A DNA stretch of 64,000 nucleotides from Papilionanthe hookeriana x Papilionanthe teres (taxonomy: Eukaryota; Streptophyta; Magnoliopsida; Asparagales; Orchidaceae): contig CM040430.1 in assembly GCA_022702705.1 (NCBI GenBank), positions 71,127,982-71,191,981 of the forward strand, written 5' to 3'. Numbering within the stretch: position 1 is the stretch's first letter; the number at the start of each line of letters is the position of its first letter. Made by a program: the position numbers and the translations under genes. Under the pieces are notes generated by a model. It ran no database searches and was not told where the DNA came from. It saw only the letters and a list, made by a program, of their open reading frames with translations. Positions 1-8,680 of this stretch are shown one piece after another.

Positions 1-1058
1 GATAAAACTGCATATAAAATATTACAATCAGGATTTTATTGGCCTACAATTTTTAAGGATGTGAATGTTTATATTTAAAATTGTGATAGATGTCAGTTTA
101 TAGGCAATATTTCTAGAATAAATGAGATGCCCCTCAATTATATGTTGAAAGTTGAAATATTTGATGTTTGGGGATTAGATTTTATAGGACCATTTATACC
201 ATCTTTCGGAAATGTTTATATTTTGATAGAGTAGACTATGTTTCCAAATGGATTGAAGCTATTACTTTACCTCGATGTGATGCTCAAAGTGTTGCAAAGT
301 TTTTAGAAAAGAATATATTTTGCAGATTTAGAGTACCAAGAGTAATCATAACTGATGGGGGAAGTCATTTTAGAAATGCAATTATTGGGAAGTTAGCAAA
401 GAAATATCATATTAATTATCACATTGCTACTGCTTATCATCCACAGACAAGTGGTTTGGTTGAATTATCCAATCGTGAAATTAAAAGAATATTGGAAAAA
501 ACTGTTAATCCAAATAGAAAGGATTGGTCAATTAAACTGGATTATGCTTTGTGGGCCTATAGGACTGCTTACAGAACACTTATAGGAATGTCCCCATATA
601 GGCTGATTTTTGGAAAAACATGTCATTTACCTTTTGAACTTGGGCATACAGCATATTGGGCTATTAATAAGTTCAATTATAATTTGAAAGATGCTGCTGA
701 AAAAAGATTATTGCAATTGAATGAGCTTGAAAAAATAAGGAATGAATCTTATGAAAATGCTAAGATTTATAAGGAAAAGATGAAGTTATGGCATGATCGG
801 AAGATTCTTACTAAAAATCTTGAACAAGGACAACAAGTTTTGTTGTATAATGCTAGATTGAGAATATTTTATGGAAAACTTAATTCCAGGTGGATGGGTC
901 CATTCATTGTGATAAAAGTTTATTCTTATGGAGCTGTAGATATTCAAGATCCTAAGATTGGAAAAATATTTAAAGTTAACGAACATAGACTTAAACCTTG
1001 TTTTTCGACCAATAAATCTAAATCTGATGAGAATTTAATGTTGGGTCACTCAGAATGA
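1..1058 (+). pseudogene. Athila-like integrase, 3' part (element A1)
   Basis: C-terminal part of a Ty3/gypsy pol polyprotein; the rest lies before the window. Integrase inserts the retrotransposon cDNA into nuclear DNA. The CxxC half of the zinc finger (NCDRC) is near base 80, the first catalytic Asp is in LDFIGPF (about 175), the second in IITDGG (about 350) and the catalytic Glu in SGLVELSNREIK, at D-35-E spacing. The downstream part (SPYRLIFGKTCHLP, then the GPF..V chromodomain-less tail) is typical of Athila integrase. It is broken by a TAA at 76-78 and a frameshift near 230, after which the frame runs open to the TGA at 1056. The apparent ATG at 168 is out of frame with integrase and is not a start. 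The homologous protein in element C (25159-26191) confirms the reading. Confidence 0.9.
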
Positions 1059-1080
1059 GTTCTGGGTATGTCAGGCTGAA

Positions 1081-1114
1081 GACGTTAAAACAAGTGCTTT
1101 GTGGGAGGCAACCC
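1081..1114 (+). promoter_or_regulatory. Conserved post-integrase noncoding block (A1)
   Basis: Contains ACAAGTGCTTTGTGGGAGGC followed by AACCCA, just after the integrase stop. Near-identical blocks sit at the same place in the deleted unit (8645-8680) and in element C (26271-26305). It is outside any open frame, so its conservation is not explained by protein coding. Function unknown. Confidence 0.6.
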
Positions 1115-1306
1115 ATATTTATCGGTGTACTTTGCTTTATGTTTGTTTTGTATGTTTTGTTTGCTTCTTTTGGTTTGTTTTTATGTTTTTAGTGGTAGTA
1201 ATTTGGTGTTTTTAAACTTAAGTGGAGTTTATTTGACCTTAATTAATGATTTGGAGAAGTCAGAATGAGAATTTGGACACTTAGTAGACCTGTGCTAAAT
1301 TGTGCA

Positions 1307-1347
1307 CTGGCGGCTAAGCGCCGACTAGTTGGCGCTTAGGCGCCACA
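1307..1347. repeat. GC-rich inverted repeat, A-type
   Basis: GGCTAAGCGCC and GGCGCTTAGGCGCC face each other across a short loop, in otherwise AT-rich DNA. The same family-specific motif recurs at 2337-2405 and inside the A-type LTR at 5599-5640. Confidence 0.7.
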
Positions 1348-1565
1348 GTTATAAAAAATGTGAAAAATGTGAATTTAGAGCCTAGATCATGGGGGAGAAT
1401 TTGGAGTTATTTAGGAGATTCTAAACGTGTTGGAGAATATTCTAGCATCTCCCAAGTCTATAAAAAGGTCCTGACTTAAGGAAAACACTTGCCCCAAGTC
1501 CTATTTTCATTTCTGAAGTCTAAGAGGAACATTTTGAGAGCACCATGTCTTCCTGAGAGAACGAG

Positions 1566-1949
1566 ATGATGAAGAAGCAAGATTCTGATAAAAGTAAGTT
1601 CATTAGTGATAGTGCTAAGAAATTATTTAATGGACATCTGGTTGTTAGTATTCAAGGTATTGCAGAGATGATTGCAAAAATTGAAGCCCAAGTGACTTCA
1701 ATGGAAGCAAAGATCAATGATCTTACTTTACATCTGGATCACATGGGATGGCAACTCAAGATGCAATTCAATCATTCAAGGTATGTGGAAGAAATAGATA
1801 AGGCGATGTTTGTGAAGAACAAATGGATTGAAGAAGATGATATAAGAATGAACAATGATCGCCTGTTCCATAAAATTTATATTCCTGAAGGGTCAAACGA
1901 GAATAATAGTAGTCCTGGTTATATTTCGCCTAATGGAGAGTGGAATTAA
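1566..1949 (+). CDS. Coiled-coil protein of the Athila env region
   Basis: Uninterrupted 127-codon frame downstream of integrase in element A1. The centre (about residues 27-62, GIAEMIAKIEAQVTSMEAKI and on) has heptad spacing suggesting a coiled coil. It is followed by NHSRYVEEID and a Pro/Ser/Asn-rich tail. A decayed relative with the same NHSRY signature follows the env-region gene of element C (27500-27808). No transmembrane segment or signal peptide is visible, so it is not an obvious envelope protein. The VREFYANL-type module that precedes the coil in element C is missing here, so this may be the surviving C-terminal part of a longer protein. Function unknown. Confidence 0.55.
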   Translation: MMKKQDSDKSKFISDSAKKLFNGHLVVSIQGIAEMIAKIEAQVTSMEAKINDLTLHLDHMGWQLKMQFNHSRYVEEIDKAMFVKNKWIEEDDIRMNNDRLFHKIYIPEGSNENNSSPGYISPNGEWN

Positions 1950-2792
1950 AAGTGTTTTGTTTCTATTTGTTTAGTGTCTTATATGTTATGTTAGTGTTCT
2001 TGTGAGTTCATGTTTGTTGTGTTTAATGTTTAAGTATATGCCTGATGATGTGATAGGTACATCTTAAAGATGTACACTTATTAGTTTAAGATTTTTGTGT
2101 CTTGTATTTTGAGAATTTTATCCTTTATATTTGGATTAAAATTCTAGTACTCTATTAAGTGTTATGATTTTTTTAATATAAGTTTATTTTTTTGAAATTT
2201 GTGTGGAATCATTGGTTATTTAACTTTGATTTGGAGTATTAGAAGATTTGTGGGGAGAATTAATTATTGTGGACTAATTAAAAGTAATTAACAAACTGAT
2301 TTAGTGCATATACCTTAATTATAAAAATTTGGGTATTGGCGGCTAAGCGACAAACTGCCTGCGCTTACGCGCCATATTTCACGGCTAAGCGCTGATAGTT
2401 CGTGTTTAGGTGCCAGTTCGCAAAAATTGATTCTTGAAAGTTAAAAACCTGAAAATTGCCATTTTCAACTGCCCCATCGTCTTCAACCATTGCTTTGCCG
2501 CGAAAGAGGAGCCTAGGGTATCATATTGTGGATCATTTAAAAGCCGATCTCAACAAAAATGGTTAGATTTGAATTCCTTGAGGTAAGAGCACTACTCCTA
2601 AGTAAAAAATTTTGATTTTCACCATGTATTTTGAGTACATTATGGAAAATCTTAAAATCACTATTCATGTTGAAAATTTGAAGAAAAGCTTGATAAATTG
2701 CTTGGATTTAGTGAAAATATCTTTTGGAAGATAATTTAGTAAGTTTAGTTTGATTTTGGAATTTATGGTGAATTTTTCGTGAATTTTTAGAG
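1950..2792 (+). other. Spacer between env-region ORFs (A1)
   Basis: T-rich noncoding DNA with a second GC-rich motif at 2337-2405 (annotated separately). No ORF or terminator was recognised. Confidence 0.5.
2337..2405. repeat. Second GC-rich A-type motif
   Basis: Contains GGCGGCTAAGCG, GCGCTTACGCGCC and GGCTAAGCGC in a row, decayed relatives of the inverted repeat at 1307-1347. It lies upstream of the second env-region ORF, just as the first copy lies upstream of the first. Confidence 0.6.
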
Positions 2793-3930
2793 ATGGCTCC
2801 AAAGTCAAAGCGTGCACGAGAAAAGACGAAGTTTGATTCTGACAAATTTGTTAGTTTGAGGGTTGAGGAACGATACGTCAATGCATTGCAATTACGTAAG
2901 TTGATTCATGAGCGAGTGTTTAGTAAGCCAGGAGAGGTGATTGAAGATATGATTGCAAGAAGAAACTGCGGATCATCGTTGCTTTTTCATCATTCTCGTT
3001 GTTTCTGTGGTAAGAGAATTTTATGCAAATTTATCTGTTGCAGAGGAAAATCAGGTGATGGTTAGGAGGCATGAAGTAAACTTCTCTTCAGGTGCAATCA
3101 ATACCTTTTATGGACTACCTCCAGTTATGTTCTATTTTTTTTCTAACTATCATCCTTCGGAAGGGGAATTAGATGAGATTATGGAATATCTGATTGATGG
3201 AAGAGGGTTATGGAAAAATACAAATGATAGAAGAGTGAACTTTCCTGCTTCCAAATTAAATGCCATTTCTAAGGCTTGGCATTATTTTATCTCATCTAAG
3301 TTGTTACCTTCAAGTCATACCAGTGAAGTGAAGAGAGAAAGAGCGGTGTAGAACCATTGTATTCAGCATGGGAAGCCTATTGATATTGGAAGTATAATTT
3401 ATGATTATGTTTTAAACTGTGCTAGATCAACCACTACTGCAGGTATGGGATTTCCTTCCTTGATTCATTCACTATGTGAAAGATCTGGAGTGAAATTTGA
3501 AACCTGGGAAGAGGTACTTCATCCATTAAGACCAATTACTAGTGTAAATGTTGGTTCTTACATTGTACATTCAGAGTTTGGTTGGAGATGAGGATTTGGT
3601 AGGGCTTCTATTGCTTTTGCTTCTCCTTCTCATGCTACTACTTCATGTGCTTCGTCATCTACTGATTCATAGACTGGTTTATTAAGAAATATTTTGAAAA
3701 AAGTGAGTCTTACTCGAGAGCATGTGAGAGATATGGATGGTAAGCTGGATAATATTGAGAGATATATTATAAAACATGATGAATATGAGAAGAATTATCA
3801 GCAATATTTGGATAGACTGATTAGAGGAGATCAGAGTGCTGAGATGCCACCTCATCCATTTTATATACCTTATGTGCCATCCAGAGATTGGAACGAGCAA
3901 GATGATGATGATGATGAGGATGAAGAGTAG
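2793..3930 (+). pseudogene. Env-position 'putative plant transposon protein' (A1)
   Basis: Protein of unknown function that occupies the env position of Athila-like elements; plant genomes carry many annotated as 'putative plant transposon protein' (family assignment from memory). The start APKSKR is basic and NLS-like. The core has VVREFYANL, INTFYGLPP, WHYFISSKLLP and GKPIDIGSII. The end holds a coiled-coil-like segment (MDGKLDNIERYI), PYVPSRDWNE and an acidic D/E tail. One frameshift near 2990 moves reading to the third-codon-later frame; that frame then runs to 3930 with stops at 3349 (TAG), about 3589 (TGA) and 3670 (TAG). A homologue is at 12859-14081 and a shorter one at 26788-27471. 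No membrane segment is seen, so 'env-like' describes position only. Confidence 0.75.
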
Positions 3931-4545
3931 ATGTATGTTGTTTGTTTTAGTTTTTGTATTGATGTGTTATGTCACTATGTAGTTTATCTAGTATTTTGTT
4001 TGATGATTTTGTTGTGATGTGAACCTTGATAGTATGCAGATTGTAGTTGTACTGTTTATCTATTATGCATATTCATGTATTTTTGTTGTTTTATTGTTGA
4101 TTTATATGTTGCTGTGTGGTAGTATGTAATAGTAAATGTTTTTATGTGTATGTTATGTCAGAGTTTTTAGTAGTGTGTACTTTAATTCCAAAAACTGTTA
4201 GGAAATTATAAACATCTATTAGGAACTTCTACTTACGAAAACTAAATGTTTAAAATTCTTCAAATTCCACTATCATCTGTTATCTGTATCAGTGTGTTAT
4301 TTTAGTTGGTGTGTATTTTCTTTGAAAACCTCCACTATTGTAGAAGTCTTCTGAAATTTTTACTTTTCTTATTATTAAAAATTTTTTTTTAAAAACTAAA
4401 ATTAATTTCATTTTACTCCTGTTTTTAAATTGTTATACTTGCATATTAGGATATTAAAAATTCCTAAAAGCATGATATGTTAGTTTTTATTTCTCACCCC
4501 TGTATCATTTCTTATGCTTAAATGTTTTATCTTAATTAAAAATTT

Positions 4546-4560
4546 AAAGTTTAGGGGGGA
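4546..4560 (+). promoter_or_regulatory. Internal polypurine-like tract (A1)
   Basis: AAAGTTTAGGGGGGA, closely similar to the true 3' polypurine tract about 855 bp downstream. Comparable tracts sit 860-940 bp upstream of the true tract in the other Athila-like units. Confidence 0.45.
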
Positions 4561-5024
4561 TTTTAAAAACAAAGATTTTCAAAAACCTAAAATTTTATTT
4601 GATTCTCAAGAATACTTAAAAATAAATCTTAATTTTGATTAAGAACAATTATGTACATGAAGTTATATTAGGGAAACAAAATTTTGAATATAGAAATGAA
4701 TAAAAGAATTTAGTTAAAATTTATAGTAATCATGAAAAACTTAAAGTTAAAATTTACTTAATGAAGAGGTGTTAAATAAAGTTAAACTATCTTTAGTAAG
4801 AAGTTTTGTATTTTTGTATAAATAGAAGATTTGACTTTTATTCTTCAAAGCTTAAATTTTTTTTATTGAAGAGTAATTTTCAAATATTATTATTATGATT
4901 TTTAAGTGAAAGATGTATATCTGGACTTTATTTTAAATGGAAGGATGAAATTCAAAATCATTAAAGGTCTATCCAGATATAGTAATCCTTGCCTTAATAT
5001 ATATAAGCTTGAGGATTTAAGGGC

Positions 5025-5039
5025 CTAATCAAAAATTAG
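5025..5039 (+). promoter_or_regulatory. UTR stem-loop CTAAT/ATTAG (A1)
   Basis: Five-base-pair stem with loop CAAAA. The counterparts at 15231-15245, 10343-10357 and 31628-31642 keep the pairing with T-A, T-G and C-G at the second pair. It probably acts as RNA structure. Confidence 0.45.
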
Positions 5040-5378
5040 TTTCATACCTAAAGTTTAAGATATAAGTTCAGAGAAAATCTAAAGCTTAAAGTTGTAATAG
5101 AGTAAGTAAAATTATTTTTCAAATAAAGATTTTTAAGTGTGAAAAATAAATGTTTGAATCCTATATTTTGAAAAATCTAGAAATATTTCTGAATTAGATA
5201 GAAACTTATATTTATCATTTTTATTTTACTTAAGAACTTTCTAAACTTTAAGTTGGTTATAATTACTGAAATTTTTTCTAAATTAGACTATTCCATTTCT
5301 AGAACAAAATTTTGTTATCTTCCTAAGAAACTCATTACATAATTTGCTTGCTAAAATGTTCTATGAGATTAACTGTCA

Positions 5379-5411
5379 CTTGAGGACAAGTAACATTTTA
5401 AGTTTGGGGGA
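5379..5411 (+). promoter_or_regulatory. CTTGAGGACAAG palindrome and polypurine tract (A1)
   Basis: CTTG-AGGA-CAAG at 5379-5390, then AAGTTTGGGGGA at 5400-5411 directly before the LTR. The purine tract would prime plus-strand DNA synthesis. The same pair precedes the LTRs at 10732, 15623 and 32013. Confidence 0.85.
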
Positions 5412-5414
5412 TTT

Positions 5415-7143
5415 TGATACACCTAAAATATATAGTATTTTTATGCACATTTTTATACCTATTTTTAATGATATTGCACTTTAATGGAAGGTATGTTGTG
5501 TTTTTCTTGCAGGTATGATGAAAATGGATGGTCATGATGAAATGAGCAAAATTGGATCAAATTTAGAGCAAAAAAAATTGAAAAATAAAAAATTTGGCAC
5601 TAGCGGCTAAGCGCCGCTGGGCCGGCGCTTAGCCGCCACAGTTAAAAATCGAATTTCAAATGGATTTGGCGCCAATTTCAAAGGGGATGGGATGCAACTC
5701 TTGGTGGTAACTACCATAACATCCTTTGGGCGGCAAGTTTGAATGAAGGGATGCATTCCTTGGTAGATACATTGAATCTGGACACATTTTGAAGAGACAC
5801 CAAGGCACCTTTTGGTTTACTATTTAAAGAGAGTCTTAGGAAAGATTAAGAGACTCTTCCTTTGCATTTTGAAGGGTTCTTTCTTTCTTTCTTTCTTTTG
5901 TTCTTCCACTACATTTTTAAGAGTTTTTATTTTAGAGTAGGAGTAGAGAGTAGAAAGGAGAAAAGGGTCGGAGTGAAGTATTCTTCTTCCCACTTCTTTT
6001 CATTCTTTTAGTTTAGTTTTTATTGAAGTCTGAAGTCTGAAGTCTGTATTCTGAGTCAACGGAGTTAGGAGACTTGCTCTGAGGAGTAGTTTAGCGAAGA
6101 GTCAAAGTTTCAGAGGAACTTCCTTAGTTTTTTGGAGAGGATTTTTAGATAAGTGTTTACTTTTATTTAGTTTATTAATACTTATTTTCGTTTATTATTT
6201 TTCTTATTTTTGTTTTTAATTTCAAATCAATGTGTTTTTATATTTTCTCAATGAATTCTGAGTAGTTTACTTTATCTTTTTCTTTCTTAAATGGAGAAGT
6301 AATTAATTTAAAGAGAATTGTTGTGGAAAGTATAAGTGTTTAAAAGTTGGAAGAAGTTGTGAAGATTGATTCTAAAAACTTTGTTTACTTCTTAATTTGG
6401 CCTGTTAAGTTGTAAAATTTCTTGAGATTATGTAAGATCAAATGCGGTATTGTCTCATAAAAGTTAATAGGAATCACATGCAATTATATGGGTCAGAATT
6501 GTAGTCCATATAATTGAATGTAATATTAGAAGATATTTTTATGAAAGGGAGTAAAATTAGAGGATTTTAGAGTGACAGGCTAAAACCCCCTAATTTGGTT
6601 TGAAGTTTTAAGTTTTGTTATGAGAAGTTAGCCCCCAGGTGGTGGGAATCGAGGGAACTCTAGAGTGAGAGACTGATATCTTCCCTGCCTAACCATGTTC
6701 AAAATAATATAAATTTCAAATTAACCTATATTCTTTATAGAACTAAGTAAGTGTAAAGAACACATTTGCTTCTATATGTCACAACAAAAAACTGAATACT
6801 TCCACAACAATACTTTAAGAATTATTACTACTTCATAAAAGGAAAGAAAAAGATATTCTAGTTAATAGTATTTTACATCCAGTGTTATTAGTTATTATAA
6901 ATTTAATTTCATTGCTTAACATTTTATTAAGGAAATTTTAAAAGACAAATCAACTTTCAAAACTTTTCAAAATCAAGACATACTTTCAAAAGCCATAAAA
7001 GAAGTAAAAAGATAATTTTCTGATTCCTTTAAAAATTTTCATATTTCCACTGTGTGTTCGATATCTCGGGACTTAATCAGAAAGTCCTATATTACTTGAT
7101 AAACGATACGTATACTTGTGTAGTATCCCATATTATTAAATCA
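5415..7143 (+). repeat. Athila-like LTR, A-type (copy 1)
   Basis: Begins TGATACACCTAAAATATATA straight after a polypurine tract and is followed by primer-site-like sequence. The end is placed at AAATCA by analogy with the copy at 15623-17278 and is uncertain by a few bases. Inside are the A-type GC hairpin (5599-5640), a TTTC microsatellite near 5880, a TATTTAAA box near 5820 as a possible core promoter, and the conserved 3' segment with TATTACTTGATAAACGATAC and GTATACTTG. As the right end of A1 it is a 3' LTR. The primer-site-like sequence after it means it may also have served as a 5' LTR for the next unit. Confidence 0.8.
5599..5640. repeat. GC-rich inverted repeat inside the A-type LTR
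   Basis: GCGGCTAAGCGCCG and CGGCGCTTAGCCGC form an almost perfect 14-bp inverted repeat. It matches the motif in the internal region of the same element at 1307-1347. Confidence 0.75.
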
Positions 7144-7195
7144 TTATTTTCATATCTTAAATCCTCAGCGCATTTATCCAGCGGGACCAAGTTTC

Positions 7196-7256
7196 TGGCA
7201 TTCGTTGCACATAAATCTACCGAACGGGACCATGTTTTTGGCACCGTTGCGAATTT
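7196..7256 (+). promoter_or_regulatory. Tandemly duplicated tRNA-Asp-type primer binding site
   Basis: TGGCATTCGTTGC at 7196 and TGGCACCGTTGC at 7239 sit in two 43-bp copies of a segment beginning GGGACCA. Both resemble TGGCGCCGTTGCCGGGGA, the complement of the plant tRNA-Asp 3' end that Athila-type elements use as primer. The second copy is the better match. Confidence 0.55.
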
Positions 7257-7329
7257 TCATAACATATTTGTAAGCACATATATTTATCGAATATCACTAT
7301 ACTTAAGAATAATTTTCCTCGGAAACTTA

Positions 7330-8640
7330 AATGTTCTTGTAGCTTTACAATTCCTTGTGCAATTGGAAAAAGTTTTTGTGGAAAAGCTTTATGTGATTTA
7401 GGAGTGAGCATTAATGTGATGCCTCTATCTTTATTTAGAAGGTTAGGTTTAGTCGATATTTCTCCCTCTACTGTAACCTTCTGTTAGCTGATTGATCTAT
7501 CATTTATTCAAAAGGAGTTATAGAAGACATGCTTGTTAAAGTGGATAAATTTATCTTTCCTTTGGACTTTATTATATTAGATATGGAGGAAGATAAATAA
7601 ATTCTAATTATTTGAGGGAGACCTTTCCTTGTTACTGGACAAGATATGATAGATGTCCAAAAAGGAGAGTTGACTATAAATATTAATGACCATGAAGTTA
7701 CTTTTGATGTATTAAAGACGATGAAACTTCCAACTGAGAGAAAAGATGATGATTGTTTTTGGATGGATGAAATTGATTATCTAAGTAAAGATCATTTCCA
7801 AGAAAGTTTGGAGAGTCAGTTAATAGATGAAGTCGGAATGGATTTTCATGATGATTTGAAAACGTTATTTAAACAAAACTGTATGTATGTTCAAGAGAGG
7901 TGTGAAATGATGGACGCTACCAAAAATAGTAAAATTTTAATTCCATCTGTTGAAAATTCTCATGAACTTAAGATGGATGTACCCCAAACAATTTTAAAGC
8001 CTATCTATTTAGGGAATTCATTTACACAACCAGTCTTTATATCTTTAGATGCGACTCAATCACAAGAAAAACCTGAGCTGAATGATGAACAAGATAAAGT
8101 TATTGAACTAAGACTTGAAAGAGAATTTGAGGATACATTTCAAAAGAACATTGAGTTGAGAAAAGAGGATAAGGATATTGAAAGACCAATGGAAGAAATT
8201 CTTATGAAATCAGAAAAACGTATTTCCTCAACTAAGATAGATATAGAAAGACCACCTCCACCATTTACTCAGTATCGAGGGGAAGAATTGGAAGATAATT
8301 TGAAACAGAAGAGTAACATAAAGAAATTTGATCCTGAATCTGAATTATCTAGACAGAATCCGATCAAAAATTTGGGAGATCTTGAATTATCTTAAAAAGA
8401 TCCATTTCTTTTAAATTTCAAGGATGATATTAATATGCAATTTTAAAAAACCAATAGAGGAATATTGGATCTAAAAAGAAATATGAGGAACAATGATATA
8501 AATCAATCTGAAAAAGAAGAGTTGAATGAAAAATTACAATTTAAGAATTTTGTAGGAATTTCTGGATCTGAAAAGGCCTAGGCAATTGATCGAGGATTAC
8601 TTAATTGGAATTTTGATCAAGAAGGAATCATTTCTCGGGC
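7330..8640 (+). pseudogene. Athila-like protease remnant and protease-RT linker
   Basis: The first part aligns with the protease of element C (22704-23290): short matches include NVMPLSLFRRLG, VKVDKFIFPLDFIILDME and IDVQKGELTI. The catalytic Asp motif (DLGAS in C) is not readable here, and stops or frameshifts fall near 7400, 7485, 7600 and 7615. From 7646 a clean 249-codon frame runs to 8395. It is acidic and Lys/Glu-rich, with the IERPPPPFTQ motif, and corresponds to the linker between protease and RT. It continues past the stop with weaker similarity to about 8640, where it jumps to post-integrase sequence. The long open linker contrasts with the broken protease before it. No independent function is recognised. 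Confidence 0.65.
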
Positions 8641-8644
8641 ATGC

Positions 8645-8680
8645 GACATTAAAACAAGTGCTTTATGAGAGGCAACCCAT
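8645..8680 (+). promoter_or_regulatory. Conserved post-integrase block (deleted unit)
   Basis: AAAACAAGTGCTTTATGAGA then GGCAACCCA, matching 1081-1114 and 26271-26305. Its survival next to an RT/integrase deletion marks the 3' edge of that deletion. Confidence 0.6.

Larger units (their letters stand above)
1059..1565 (+). other. Post-integrase spacer of element A1
   Basis: Noncoding DNA between integrase and the first env-region ORF. It holds a short conserved block and a GC-rich inverted repeat, listed separately. The remainder is T-rich without any recognised signal. Confidence 0.6.
3931..5399 (+). other. Long 3' untranslated region of element A1
   Basis: About 1.4 kb of AT-rich noncoding DNA before the polypurine tract. 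It holds a polypurine-like tract at 4546-4560, a block at 4957-4988 that recurs in all four Athila-like UTRs here, and a small stem-loop at 5025-5039. No coding potential was seen. Confidence 0.7.

Noticed and set aside
168..230. ATG at 168 as an integrase start
   Set aside because: Residues before the frameshift near 230 are out of phase with the integrase motif DFIGPF, which is in another frame.
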